A DNA stretch of 64,000 nt from Echinometra lucunter (GCA_029962745.1 CM057154.1:25915808-25979807); one strand, 5' to 3'; numbered from the stretch's first letter, positions 12,061 to 23,600 are shown. The notes: a model not told the origin generated them from the letters alone. Program-made: numbers and translations.

Positions 12061-13280
12061 ACGAAATTAATAGTGCTATCGAGATGACGAGATAATTTAG
12101 GCCAAGAAGACGAGAGGGCGTGTTGAAAGACAAGATGACGAGTTCTTGGAACTCGGCAAATCGACTTGTTTTGGAAGAGAATACGAGATGACAAGTTCTT
12201 GGAACTAGGCAAGTCGACATGTTTAGGACAAGAAGACGAGATGACGAGTTATTGGAACTCGGCAAGTCGACTTGTTTGGAACAAGAAGACGAGATGACGA
12301 GTTATTGAAACTCGGCATGTCGATTTGCTTAGCAGGGGGTGACAAGATCACGAGTTACTGGAAATCGGCAAGTCGACTTGTTTGAGACAAGAAAAAGACG
12401 AGATGATAAGTTCTTGGAAATCGACAAGGCGACTTGTTTTGGACGAAAACACGAGAAGACGAGTTATTGGAACTCAAAATGGTGACTTGTTTAAGACAAG
12501 AAGATGAGATGACGAGTTTTTTAAACTCGACAAGTCGACATGTTTGGGACAAGAAGAAAAGAAGACGAGTTGTTGGAACTCGCCAAGTCGATTTTCCAAG
12601 TTTCAACAACTTGTCATCTTGTCTGCTTGTCCCAAACGAGTCACCTTGCCGAGTTTCAACAACTCGGCTTCTTGTCTTCTTGTCCCAAACAAGTCGACTT
12701 GCCGGGTTGCAACAACTCGGTTTCTTGTCTTCTTGTCCCAAGCAAGTCGACTTGCCGAATTCAAACAAATCGTCATCTTGTCTTCTCGTCTGAAACATGT
12801 CGGCTTGCCAATTTTCAACAATTCCTTTTCTTCCGTTCTTGTCCAAAACAAGTCAACTTGCCGAGTTCCAAGAACTCGTCTTCTCGTCATTTAACCCGTC
12901 TTCGCGTCATTTAACCCGTCTTCTCGTTTCCTTATCTCGTCATCTGGTTGGCACTTATAAGCTTTCGTAGGAATATGAGATGAAAAGATTCTGGAACTCA
13001 TCAAGTTCCAATAACTCGTCATCTCGTCTTTTAACGTTGTCTTTTCCTCCCCAAGCAGTCGACTTGCTAATTTCCAAGGAGGTGTCATCTCGTATCCTTG
13101 TCCCAAACAAGTCAACTTTCCGAGTTCCAAGAACTCGTCGTCTCGTCGCCTTGTCCTAAACATGCTAAACAAGTCGATTTGTCGAGTTCCAAGAACTTTT
13201 CATCTGGTCTTTTAACTCGTAATCTCGTCTTCTTGGCCTAGATTATCTCGTCTTCTTGGTTGCACTTTTAAACTTCTGTA
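12061..13280. mobile_element. Foldback element FB2 (composite)
   Basis: The left half (12061-12590) has about 53-bp units ending in cgagttattggaactcggca..., while from 12595 onward the units are reverse complement (ccgagttccaagaactcgtc...). Outer ends show the family termini: left ...TTAATAGTGC then a GATAATTTAGGCCAAGAAGA segment, right GCACTTTTAAACTTCTGTA. A second right-end-like terminus (GGCACTTATAAGC) sits inside at about 12955-12976, so one copy appears inserted in, or fused to, another. All six frames contain long but artefactual ORFs created by repeat periodicity. Confidence 0.7.
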
Positions 13281-13477
13281 GACCAGGGATCAGGGGTGCA
13301 AAGCCAAGGGGTCCCTGCAATGCCTATGACTATGATATTTCATACATATGATCAGTATGGTATACTAGCTGTTCGACCCTCGTAAGTTTCCTTAGGTGTC
13401 TAAATACTCGCACATGGGAGCTTCCATACCTTACTTCATTCAATGGGACCCTCCATATCATACTTTTTGTGACAATT

Positions 13478-13656
13478 TAAATGAGGTGCAATATTTCCTA
13501 AGTGAAAACACCAAGAATTGTGATGTCCCGGTTAGCAGAGAATTAGATGTGAATGTACTTGAAGAACTTATAGAGGTCAGAGATCGGAAAGGGGTTTGTG
13601 ACATGTTATCTACAGAGGAATTGGAACAGTTGATTAAGTTCCTATGTACTTCTTAG
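13478..13656 (+). pseudogene. LINE ORF2 C-terminal fragment
   Basis: Open codons read LNEVQYFLSENTKN ... STEELEQLIKFLCTS and a stop at 13654-13656. The same segment occurs at 31757-31939 (+) and 52905-53090 (-); there it follows codons that clearly resemble the C-terminal region of a LINE ORF2 (see 31390-31939). Here the upstream part is deleted and the frame runs into block A. Mobile-element debris, not a host protein. Confidence 0.6.
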
Positions 13657-14050
13657 TTTCAACTCATTCCATATTCTCTCCCTATAAAGTGTGTATCAAT
13701 AAAAACGTTACACTTTTGAAGCAGTTATAAAAAATTGTATTACAATATTTCGAAGAGTTTTTCATGCTGATAGATGCACAGGGAGCTCCTCTATCAAGTG
13801 CCAATCACAAAACAAACTTCGCGTTTAGCCTTACTCTGACTGTTATTCTTCAGGGTGTGAAAAATGACTTGCGCCAAAATGAAAGAAGAAGGACAATTAA
13901 ACCAGTGGTCTAAATAAGTACTCCCATTCAAAGAAATTGCTCTTTGCCACAGAGTTTCCCGACTGCCTGACAGGTTGACTGACTGATCGATTGTTTGGGC
14001 ATTTTATTTGTCAATTTTGATCAATCAGTTGATAAAGATGATATATATAT
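13657..14050. repeat. LINE 3' flank, recurrent non-coding segment
   Basis: Follows the LINE fragment at 13656 and recurs after the other two copies (31940-32330, and 52510-52904 inverted). Holds tatcaataaaaacg near 13695 and 'aatgacttgcgccaaaatga' near 13863. No gene. Confidence 0.5.
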
Positions 14051-14509
14051 AAGTTGCCGACAGCCATTTCCGACGCAATCTTGAAAATAACCACTTTCCT
14101 AGAGATCGATTTTCTTAGATGTTTAGTATTTTATTCCTGACTTCAAACTTTAACGTAAACGTTGGAAAAACCCTTTGTTGTAAGGGGGGGGGGGGGGTCA
14201 CATTATAATTATGTGCACTTTGCTTAGTGGCTGAAGCAGATGACATGCAGAAGAACAGCTACTCTAGGCTGAAAGCACACGTTTTTTTTTAATTACGGTA
14301 TTATTATTATTCTACCGTATTTAACTAAACTGGCAATATACACAGTAGCAGACTGGTCGCTCTATTGATTCAAACAATCTACTAACTCATGGGATCAGTA
14401 ATTCAGACATGGCAAAAGTATTCAGAGTGGAATGTAACAGATCTCATTGTGCGTCTTTACAATTGAAAGCATTTCATGCAAGTCTAAATTGGTCGAGTTG
14501 CCATGATTG

Positions 14510-14627
14510 TTCGGTTCGGTATACAAAGTTCATGTTCCTTATATACAAACATGGATGTGCCATGATTGTTCGGCTCGGTATACAAAGTTCATGTTCTTTT
14601 CAAACATGGATATGCCATGATTGTTCG
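14510..14627. repeat. Minisatellite, 55-60 bp unit (atgattgttcggttcggt)
   Basis: Units contain tacaaagttcatgttcttta, caaacatggatatgcc and atgattgttcggttcggt. Copy number differs between B blocks (for example 17735-17850, 32790-32911, 37595-37740, 39120-39297). The hAT-like elements are inserted in the ATTGTTCG word of this unit. Confidence 0.75.
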
Positions 14628-15472
14628 CAGGGGCGTCGCTAGACTTTTTCGGATGGGGGGGGGGGGGGTGTAGAGGCCAGATTGCCGAAAAATAATGCCA
14701 CCGATTGCCGACGACCAACGTCGATGAATTAAACCATATAAAGCCCATTAAGGCATGTTCAAATACATAACCCCTTTCACGGTAGAAGTGAAAGTTCTTT
14801 ATCAAAATACACGATGGGCCTTTAAGTACCTATTTTGATATATTTGGTCACATCTCCTACATAATTTATTTGCTTTTAAGACCATCATATATCTAAATAT
14901 TACACGAGCGAGCGCAGCGAGCGAAGAAAAATATATGGTAGAAGTGATAATTCTTCATCAAAATACACGATGGGCCTAAAGATATCTAAATCATATAATT
15001 GTGTAGATCTCACCTGCAGAATATGTTTGTTTTACGAACACATCCTCTATCTGAATGTGATACGAGCGAGCGCAGGGAGCTAGGAAAAATATACATACTC
15101 TTTTTATGATAGAAGTAATACTTCTGCACCAAAATACATGATGGGCCTAAAGACATCTAGATTATATTATAGTGTTCATCTCACTAGCCGAATGTGTTTG
15201 CTTTCCGAAAACATCCTGTATCTAAATATAATACGAGCGAGCACAGCAAGCAAGGAAAAATATATACACTCTCTTTCGTGGTATCAGTATTATTTCGTCG
15301 TCAAAATGCACAAGCAAATAAGCTTTCTCTCTCTCTCTCTCTCTCTATCTTTTTCTCTCTCTCTTTTTTTTTTTTTTTTTTTGCCGACAGCGATCGCGAA
15401 TTTGCCGGCAAGAATTTTGAATGGGGGTCGTCACACCCCAGACCCCCCCCCCCCCTTCTAGTGACGCCCCTG
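14628..15472. mobile_element. Non-autonomous hAT-like element (845 bp)
   Basis: Ends are inverted, CAGGGGCGTCGCTAG at the left and the near complement ctagtgacgcccctg at the right, flanked by a perfect 8-bp direct duplication ATTGTTCG (14620-14627 and 15473-15480). An 8-bp duplication with CAG...CTG ends is the hAT signature. Inside are about three tandem units of roughly 165 bp (14820-15300), each with a cgagcgagcgcagcgagcga word, plus (CT)n and T tracts near 15330-15382. No transposase is encoded. Confidence 0.85.
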
Positions 15473-16089
15473 ATTGTTCGGTTCGGTACGAAGTTCATGT
15501 TCTTTACAAACATGGATAACGAGTGGGTTGGAAACTGCTGCTTAGGCTGCATCAAATATGAATATCACCGTATACCTTCATCACACCGCCAAAACGACCT
15601 CATGCAGATCCCAAACCAAACGATTCATTTATAATGGAATAACATTGTGACGTCTGTCGTCAGTTTGATATCGGACTGGCTGGTGTGACTGGGTCTCGAC
15701 CTCCCACATTCAAGCCAGTACATTTTATTTGCTTGAATATTATGCAGATCACCTATAAAAAGAATTCTTCACCGTTTCGGGTTATGTGAAAGAACTGGAA
15801 TGTTCCCTTTAAAAAAAAAATGCATACATATATTGAATAAATTGCTCCTCTCTTTCTATGTTCAGGAAAAAAAAATCAGAAATATTTATCTTTCTGATCT
15901 GATGGGCTTCCTCTCTTGCACTATTCCCTAACAATTTCCTCTGCTATGTTAATGCGGGGTTAGAAAGCTAAATGTATTGGGCCATTTTTTCTTAGATTGT
16001 AAGTTAAATTATCGAGACAGATTTTACATACAACATGAAATGAAGGAAAGTATCTTATTATATGTTTGGAAGTTATTAAAGGCATAAAC

Positions 16090-16799
16090 TTGGCAAAACT
16101 TTACAGAGAACTTTAACAGCCCGATTATTCTAGATTGTATCCTAAAGAATCGGCTTTATGGCATTGATTCAGCGTTGCTTTCCTTATTCCAAGTTTGTTA
16201 GAAGTGCACAAATTATTAAAGTGTATGGTCATTTGGTGAATGGGTTATTGATCCTTTGGTTCATTGTTCGATTTAACGCAGCGTGATGGATCCCGCTGTC
16301 TGCTAATGCACTATGCACTATGACTAAGAAATTTGTTCTTCATGCAGTGCATTCAGATCATGTACATCGTCTTTAACGTTACCCAAACTTTCTTCCACCT
16401 CCCTGTTCTAAAGCTGATGTATTTCTAGATTATGTTCATTCATATGATGGGACTACAGATTATTAAAATGGTAACCACGATAGACTGCACACAAGTCTTC
16501 GGCTACCAAAATTGTAATAATACATGTTGAAATCCACACCACTAAAACAGATGTTTCCTTTGGTATTTTGATTGAGTTATTATGACCCAGGTTTGTACAG
16601 TCACATAGAACACATATTGATTAGTTCTCATTGATTTTCAGATCGTCAAACAAGCAGTACAGATAACAAAAATCCGACAACATCACTGCAGGATGAATCG
16701 CTATCGACCTGTTGGTCAGTGATCACTTTTCTATCTTGATTAAAAGACTTCTCTAAATATTTTAGTGTGTTATTGGATACCCAAAACCTAGGTATAGAC
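16090..16799. repeat. Block A segment, contig 2 (inverted relative to 1-1765)
   Basis: Reverse complement of about 130-880: includes ttagaagtgcacaaattatt near 16198 and ttattggatacccaaaac near 16770. No gene; open frames are short. Confidence 0.55.
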
Positions 16800-17061
16800 A
16801 TCTATAAGTTACCGACAGCCATTTCCGACGCAATCTTGAAAATAGCCACTTTCCTAGAGATGGATTTTCTTAGATTTTTAGTATTTTATTCCTCACTTCA
16901 AACTTTAACGGAAACCGTTGGAAAAACCCTTTGCTGCAATGGAGGGGGGGGGGGGGGTGGTCACATTATAATTATGTGCACTTTGCTTAGTGGAGCATTC
17001 CAGATGCTGAAGCAGCATGACATGCAGAAGAACAGCTTCTCTAAGCTGAAAGCAAATGTTT

Positions 17062-17062
17062 A

Positions 17063-17117
<55 letters not shown>

Positions 17118-17118
17118 C
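17062..17118. repeat. (ATT)n microsatellite
   Basis: About 18 tandem ATT units in block B; shorter versions sit at the same place near 14300, 32583, 38899, 45475 and 52223. Confidence 0.95.
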
Positions 17119-17379
17119 ATTATTTTACCGTATTTAACCAAACTGGCAATATACACAGAAGCAGACCGGTCGCTCTGTTGATTCAAACAATCTACTAACT
17201 CACGGAATCAGTAATTCAGACATGGCAAAAGTATTCAGACAGTGAATGTAAAAGATCTCATTGTGCGTCTTTACAGTTGAAAGCATTTCATGCAAGTCTA
17301 AATTGGTCGAGTTGCCATGATTGTTCGGTTCATATTCATGTTCTTCACAAACATAGATATGCCTATATTGTTCGGCTTA

Positions 17380-17746
17380 TGGAAGGCCATCCCTGCCATT
17401 AACGCCAGCTAGCTGACTATGCTCCAGCAACCTTAAGTATGCTCGAACAACCTTACGTGAGCTTATTTTTAACCTTATGTGAGCTTATTTGACCAATCAC
17501 TGCGCTCGATTTAGGTGCTAAGCACGCGTATGCTATTATCATACATCAACTTTTAGCACACGTATGCTCATTAGAATACCATGCGTATGCTATAACCTGA
17601 CGTGTGAAGATAGCATACACGTGCTTAACACCCGAATCGAGCTCGCTGATTGGTCAGTTAGCTCACGCAAGGTTAAGAATTAGCTTACGTAAGGTTGCTG
17701 GAGCATACGTCAGCTAGCTGGCGTTAATGGCAGGGATGGCCTTCCA
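17380..17746. mobile_element. Inverted-repeat element (MITE), TA duplication
   Basis: Begins TGGAAGGCCATCCCTGCC and ends with its reverse complement, with about 37 bp of near-perfect terminal inversion and further complementarity inward (caaccttaagtatgc against gcttacgtaaggttg). Flanks read ...ctTA|TGGAAGG and CCTTCCA|TAtc, consistent with a TA duplication as made by Tc1/mariner-type transposases. No coding capacity. Confidence 0.75.
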
Positions 17747-18310
17747 TATCGGCTCGGTACAAAGTTCATGTTCTTTACAAACATGGATATGCCGTGATTG
17801 TTCGGTTCGGTATACAAAGTTCATGTTCTTAACAAACATGGATAACGAGTGGGTTGGAAAACTGCAGCTTAGTCTGCATCAAATATGAATGTCACCGTAT
17901 GCCTTCATCACACCGCCAAACCGACCTCATGCAGATCCCGAACAAAACGATTCATTTCTAATGGAATAATAATGTGACGTCTGTCGTCAGTCCGATATCG
18001 GACTGGCTGGTGTGACTGGGTCTTGACCTCCCACATTCAAGCTAGTGCATTTTATTTGTCTGAATGTTATGCAGATCACCTATAAAAAGAATTCTTCACC
18101 GTTTCGGGTGATGTGAAAGAACTGGAATGTTCCCTTTTAAAAAAACAAAATGCAAACATTATATTGAATAAACTGCTCCTCTCTTTCTGTGTTCAGGGGA
18201 AAAATCCCCTCACCATTTCCTCTGCTATGTTAATGCGGGTTAGAAAGCTAAATGTATTGGGCCATTCTTCTTAGATTGTACGTTAACTGAATTATGGAGA
18301 CACAATTTAA

Positions 18311-18979
18311 ATACAACGTGAAATAAAGGAAAGTATCGTTTCGAGCGATCACTTAATTTGTAAACGATATCATGATAATAAGTTAGCCAAATTTCTATAG
18401 AAAAAAAAAGATGTTTTTAGGCAAGATATAATGTACTCATATTAATGAAACCTAATTAGTAGTGTATCAATGTTTCCGGAAATTCCTAAGAGGTTCTTTG
18501 TTTGTTTGGGTTTTTTCCCCTTCTGTTTTAGAAGCATTTAAGTGGGAGTAATAACTGGCTCTGCAAGACCTCACATTTTGTTCAAAACAGGGATCATGAT
18601 GCGTTTAACAGCCTGAATATCATCATAGCAAACTCATGTTAAAACTAGGCCGGCAGCTAGGTGACATTTGATTATGTGAACGAGGTACTAACATTTGAGT
18701 ACTGGAATACCTGGGTAGGAACCCCGCATATACCAAACTGGGCGTTAACCGTTGCACTTCTGCTGCATGTGGCCGCTGGAGCCTTTTAAAAGGACCCCCA
18801 AATGGGTTTGATCATGCGAACGAGGTACCAGATCAAACCCATTTCAACCTGCTTGTGAAAAACTTTTTCGATCAACAAGTAATATATTATGCCCAAAAGC
18901 TTTTATTCAACTGATATGTAACTAATGCATATGTTTATATCTTCATCTACTTGACAAGTAGCACATTTTGCATCCTCAC
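18311..18979. other. Non-coding segment before gap 2
   Basis: No gene. Around 18590-18850 it matches, inverted, 49980-50190 (cgaacgaggtacc words, ggagccttttaaaaggaccc). Contig 3 lacks most of this segment at the corresponding place (34420). Confidence 0.5.
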
Positions 18980-19479
18980 NNNNNNNNNNNNNNNNNNNNN
19001 NNNNNNNNNNNNNNNNNNNNNNNNNNNNNNNNNNNNNNNNNNNNNNNNNNNNNNNNNNNNNNNNNNNNNNNNNNNNNNNNNNNNNNNNNNNNNNNNNNNN
19101 NNNNNNNNNNNNNNNNNNNNNNNNNNNNNNNNNNNNNNNNNNNNNNNNNNNNNNNNNNNNNNNNNNNNNNNNNNNNNNNNNNNNNNNNNNNNNNNNNNNN
19201 NNNNNNNNNNNNNNNNNNNNNNNNNNNNNNNNNNNNNNNNNNNNNNNNNNNNNNNNNNNNNNNNNNNNNNNNNNNNNNNNNNNNNNNNNNNNNNNNNNNN
19301 NNNNNNNNNNNNNNNNNNNNNNNNNNNNNNNNNNNNNNNNNNNNNNNNNNNNNNNNNNNNNNNNNNNNNNNNNNNNNNNNNNNNNNNNNNNNNNNNNNNN
19401 NNNNNNNNNNNNNNNNNNNNNNNNNNNNNNNNNNNNNNNNNNNNNNNNNNNNNNNNNNNNNNNNNNNNNNNNNNNNNNN
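18980..19479. other. Assembly gap (500 N)
   Basis: Exactly 500 N. Unlike the other two, its flanks are not obviously reverse complements of each other. Confidence 0.99.
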
Positions 19480-19565
19480 TGGTTGAAATCCTTAGATCAT
19501 ACTATTATGGCTTTTGTAAAACAGTTATCACAAAGGTGTTGCAATCTAAAGCCCACAAAAGACCA

Positions 19566-19704
19566 GGGGAGCGTTTCATGAAGAGTTTTGTCAGTGATTT
19601 TCACTGACAACTGTTCTAAGCTATTGAAAATCCTCGCATCTGATTGGCTGAGAACAAATTAGTAAGTGAAAAGCACCGACCAGACTCTTCATGAAACGCT
19701 CCCC
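19566..19704. mobile_element. Short inverted-repeat element (MITE-2)
   Basis: Termini GGGGAGCGTTTCATGAAGAG and its complement, about 139 bp. The interior 'gaaaatcctcgcatctgatt' recurs in copies at 34887-35010 and 49416-49546. Non-coding. Confidence 0.75.
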
Positions 19705-20190
19705 AGAATCGAACAAATAGATTTTAAATTACATGTTATTATATTATGCTACAAAAAATCACAAACATCTCATGAAAAGAGATCTAAACAGACATATAAT
19801 AATTAAGTTAAGCAAGATTTAAAATTTCTTTGGATTAGAAAAAAACTCTGATCCAGAGAATATGAATCCAAATTATGAGTCCAGAATGTTCTTGGAACGT
19901 ATAGTCCAAGAGGTGAGCTGGCTTAAAGCTCCTGATGAAAAAGAAGATTCCAGAAAGATAAATCACATATTTTCAAAAGAAGGAGTTGCCAATGGCGATG
20001 ACGCTGTCGACGATGCTGTCGAACACAATGTAGGAAACGATGTCCATGGTGTTGTCCAAGATGAGATCCAAGATGATATCCAGAGGTTGATAGCGATCAG
20101 GTATGATGGGTGATAGGTGAGAGTCATGCCCTCCTTTATAGCAAAAACTACTACCTCTGATATCCCAGAAGAAAAACCAGATAAAACTAG
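19705..20190. other. Unassigned segment, one small unrecognised frame
   Basis: An 83-codon plus-strand frame at 19862-20113 begins ATG and contains acidic, repetitive residues (DDAVDDAV ... QDEIQDDIQ) caused by short repeats such as gatgctgtcgacgatgctgtcga. No domain, acceptor, or second copy supports it as a gene. Nothing else is seen here. Confidence 0.3.
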
Positions 20191-21060
20191 TTGGATTTTC
20201 AACTGGTATCAACTGGAATCAACTCGTACCAGTTGCGTCCATTTGACCGAACTGGTATATGTGCCAGTTTATGCAACTGGTTTCAACTGGAAGTTTCTGG
20301 TTCACATTAGACACCAGTTTATTCCAGTTGAAAACCAATTTGATAAATTGGCGCACTCTGAAATATGCTAGTTAATTCCAGTTGAACTTAGTGGAATAAA
20401 CTGGACAAATTTTATACCAGTTCAAAACCACTGCACACAACTGGTAGATTTACCAGTTGATTCCGCCTGAAAGAAATGAAAGAAACTGGCATTTTAAAAC
20501 ATAGAAGTTGATTCCAGTTGAAACAAATACCAGTTGAAAATCTACTGGTCAAACTGGCAGATTTACAGGTTGATTCCAGTTGAACCAGTTGAATAAAATG
20601 GCGTATTAAAACATGCAAGTTGATTCCAGTTGAAGCAACTGGACCAAACTCCATTTGATACCAGTTGGAATCATCCACGTACGGGACTGACGGATTTACC
20701 AGTTGATTCCAGTTGAAAGCAATCATGCTATAAACTATGGTGTTTCTAAATCGAGTAACTGCCAGCTGATTCCAGTTGAAACCAGTGGGAAAGTTCCCAG
20801 TTTGATTGAACTGATTTCAATGTTTTTTTATTAGTTTTAAGAGGAATAACAAAGTTGGATGAATTAAGTTTTTTTTTTCCATTTGAAAAAAAAAGCAGGA
20901 TACATGAATATCCCAGTTGAAACCAGTATCTAGAACTATAGCAAATATTTAGTTTAAAAAATTTCCAGTTGAAACCACTATATTCAACTGGTGACTGCTA
21001 TTGCTGAAACCAGTAGAAAACTACCATTTGAATACCAGTTGAAACCAGTTGATTTGCATA
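20191..21060. repeat. CAACTGG/CCAGTTG interspersed short repeat, first field
   Basis: Some 25 occurrences of CCAGTTG or its complement, mostly spaced by 9-20 bp as gattCCAGTTGaaaCCAGTTG. The first ~100 bp run in the CAACTGG orientation and most of the rest in the CCAGTTG orientation, so the field is partly inverted. No coding capacity that is not a by-product of the repeat. Confidence 0.75.
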
Positions 21061-21540
21061 AGTGACTATTGGATGTGTGCAGATTCATATTTGAATGTAA
21101 TTTATTTGAATTTTCAGCATATTTCTTAATTACTAGTAATTTAGTCTTGTGTAATACATTTCCAAAATACAAAGAAAGTAAAATCAACCATTACTATGAC
21201 ATGACATCAGTTTGTATCAATAACAGGTAATTAAACATGAACTAGGAAATACTAACCAGAACCTAAAGTGCATTCATTTGAATAAAAGTATATGGGGAAT
21301 ATACTTGGGGCGCAAATATTCTAATTTAGAAGTGATAGGCGCCTCTAAACTCAAAAAAAAAAAAAAAAAAACCTTGTCACTATATGTACATTCAAGTCTT
21401 CGATCACTAATGCCCTTTACAGTGGACAGATTGGAGGCAAACCAGTATTCCCATATAGTTGTCACTGCACTGACAAACATAATTAGAACAAGTACTAATT
21501 AATATTAGTACATGTTACTAATTAAGTTTGACAACTTGAA
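21061..21540. other. Spacer between the two CAACTGG fields
   Basis: AT-rich, with an A tract at about 21353-21370. No gene, exon or RNA seen. Confidence 0.5.
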
Positions 21541-22200
21541 GTCTTAACTGGTTTCAACTGGTCACAACTGATTCCAATTGGTATCCAGGTAAAGAATCCA
21601 GTATGCCTAAGTTCAAAGCAACTGGTACTGGTAAGAGTTGATTTCATCTAAGCGATCTGGTTTCAATATGGGAATTGGTATACTGTAATGAATAATTTTA
21701 GTTTCTGTGGGTGTCACCGTGCATGGCTATGTACGCTAACTCCCTCGAAACCTGCCCTAAACACTTATGAATCCTTATTAGCATACATCGGCTCTTGCAT
21801 AAGCCGTACCCAGGTCAAGAAAACAGTTAAGGACCAGTTCAATGCAATAAATGTACTGGAATTAGTTGATTCCATGCAGTTAAGTGAACTGGTTTCAATA
21901 TGGAAATTGGTATACTGGTCCTAACTGGTATCAGTTGATTCCAGTAAAATTAACTAGTTTCAATATGGAAATGGGTATACTGGTCCTGACTGGTATCATT
22001 CGAACCGTATTTCCAACTGGTATTCGAATTGAGACCAGTTGACCACTGGTACCAGTTGATTTTTTTCAACTGGAAACCAGTTGATTCCAGTTGATTCCAG
22101 TATACCAATTTCCATATTGAAACCAGTTCACTTAACTGGTATCAACTGGTACCAGTATCAGTTGCCTTGAACTGGTCCTTAACTGTTTTTGACCTGGGAT
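21541..22200. repeat. CAACTGG field 2 with inverted arms
   Basis: Bases 21809-21918 (cccaggtcaagaaaacagtt to ggtatactgg) return as the reverse complement at 22097-22198 (ccagtatacc to gacctggg), enclosing about 180 bp of the same short repeat. Both arms are mainly CAACTGG/CCAGTTG words. The structure looks like a foldback element with a different subrepeat from the FB family. Flanks are cataagccgta and attaaagtaac; a target duplication was not resolved. Confidence 0.65.
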
Positions 22201-22555
22201 TAAAGTAACAGCCAGAGAGACACCATGCCCCAAAATTTTAATCGTGAATTCTGATTTGATGTGGCAAAGTTTCCACTTTTGATATTAATCTTAACACAAC
22301 CTAGAACATTCCTGAACTATTCTTTCAAAGAAAAATCATGATGCCTCTTCTCTCTTCTACAGAGCAGCCCCCAAAACGATACACTTTTAAAATGACCTCC
22401 AAATAAAATCATCATGCTTATCCAGATTCGTTTCTACGTAAACAGGCCTACCAAGTTCCCGATTCATTTTTTAATTCCTCCAATTTGATATTTTTATCTT
22501 ATCGTTCATTGGGTTTCGTTCCAATTTTTCCGTTGTCTGCTACGATAATGTTTTT

Positions 22556-22797
22556 TCTTCGTTTAGTATAGGCCGATTCGTTTTTTCTTGCTATCTCTCT
22601 ACCCGTTCCCTATTTTGCCCCTCCCCATTTCCCTGTAATTCTGTTATGAGGTCTCTAGAATCGGGAACATGACTGTATATACTTCGTTTAGTATAGGCCG
22701 ATTCGTTTTCTTGCTATCTCTCCACCCGTTCCCTATTTTGCCCCTCCCTGTTTCCCTGTAATTCTGTTATTAGGTCTCTGAAAACGGGAACATGCCT
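22556..22797. repeat. Tandem duplication, 125-bp unit, two copies
   Basis: cttcgtttagtataggccga starts at about 22556 and again at 22681; both copies run through ccctattttgcccctccc and end with a cgggaacatg word. Confidence 0.85.
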
Positions 22798-23238
22798 GCA
22801 TTTGCTCATGTGAAAAGTGTTAATGTGATACCAAGTCTTCAAACCAACGCCTTTACATGCAAATATAACTGTTTTTATAAACAACAGAAATTAACAACAG
22901 TCATACTTATGGTCCGTTTTAGCCTAGAAGGATTTCTGTACCAACACCCGCTACCCTTCTTTAATTCATCCAACAGATGCCCCTTTTGTTGCGTTGGATT
23001 GCAACGGCCTACGCTAACAATGGGGTATTTGGAGCATTACCGCTATGTCCGAAGTGGTGGGGAACGAGTTATCTACCTGAGAAATTTCCTTTAAAATTAC
23101 CCCATAAAGTTATTTTTGAAAGTGCTTCCATATTTATTATCTTTAAAAAACTGCTCCAATTTTGGTGCTTTTAGACACAAGTGCACAATTCTGCCCGAAA
23201 TCGGAGCTATGCCGCTCTACTGCAAGAAATTTTTACTG

Positions 23239-23268
23239 TGGGGGGGGGGGGGGGAGGGGGGGGGGGGG
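23239..23268 (+). repeat. Poly-G tract
   Basis: About 28 G with a single interruption, in the place where the copy at 7920 has only tgtgaggggagccgcg; a recent expansion or an assembly artefact. Confidence 0.9.
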
Positions 23269-23575
23269 CGCGGAGAAGACCCGACCGCAGGGTATATAGC
23301 CTTTTTGTACTAGAAGTTACCGGATCTTATGCAGATGGAATTTAATGTAATCTTCCACAAGTATCTTTCAAGAACAAAATTTTGAGACTATTATTTAACA
23401 CATTTCATTCCAATTTCCTTTTGCTATAAAAACGGTTCGCTTTAATTATCCTCTGGCTGGGTTTCTCATTTCTAACTTACCAACAGAATCTGAGAGAAAA
23501 AAAAGCGAAAAATGAAAGTTTCTCTACATCCTCCAAACCCTTTCGGCACCACCCCCGTTCTTGCTCCCACCCCCC

Positions 23576-23599
23576 TCTCTCTCTCTCTCTCTCTCTCTA
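23576..23599. repeat. (CT)n microsatellite
   Basis: About 11 CT units, 2.1 kb upstream of Ig copy 3, interrupted on its right by the element at 23601. Confidence 0.9.
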
Positions 23600-23600
23600 T

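Larger units (their letters stand above)
14050..16000. repeat. Block B, first copy in contig 2 (with hAT-like insertion)
   Basis: Starts near gttgccgacagccatttccg and ends near ttatcgagacag. The same block recurs at 16800-18310, 32330-34400, parts of 36590-39297, and inverted at 45106-45720, 46200-47880 and 50430-52510. It contains a G tract near 14184, a 55-60 bp minisatellite (14510-14627, continuing after the insertion), and non-coding DNA to 16000. No open frame is shared by all copies. Confidence 0.6.
1..16910. repeat. Large inverted duplication 1 (contig 1 against contig 2)
   Basis: Left arm 1-6505 and right arm 7255-16910 carry the same blocks in mirrored order: A, foldback, X, Ig exon, flank, gap, flank, Ig exon, X, foldback, A. 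Start of the window ('gtttgaagtcaggaataa') matches the complement of about 16875-16910. The right arm is longer because it has a SINE, a longer foldback element, a LINE remnant and a B block with an hAT-like insertion. Since the arms are separate contigs joined across a gap, the palindrome may be biological or an assembly effect. Confidence 0.75.
16800..18310. repeat. Block B, second copy in contig 2
   Basis: Direct repeat of 14050-16000 but without the hAT-like element; instead it carries a 367-bp inverted-repeat element at 17380-17746. It has a G tract near 16943 and an (ATT)n tract at about 17062-17118. Non-coding. Confidence 0.6.

Noticed and set aside
12355..12914. Several overlapping ORFs of 90-160 codons in the foldback arrays (also 27700-28140, 28588-29456)
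   Set aside because: They occur in all frames and both strands, with repeated SSRLLV/KSTCR words; they are translations of the ~53-bp subrepeat, not genes.
13396..13656. Possible small host protein ending STEELEQLIKFLCTS
   Set aside because: The same codons at 31757-31939 follow a recognisable LINE C-terminal region, so this is transposon debris fused to block A.
14881..15300. CRISPR-like array (repeated cgagcgagcgcagcgagcga words)
   Set aside because: Units are diverged ~165-bp tandem repeats in a eukaryotic transposon; no short conserved repeats with unique spacers.
19862..20113. 83-codon acidic frame
   Set aside because: Low-complexity sequence from short DNA repeats; no domain, splice signal or second copy.
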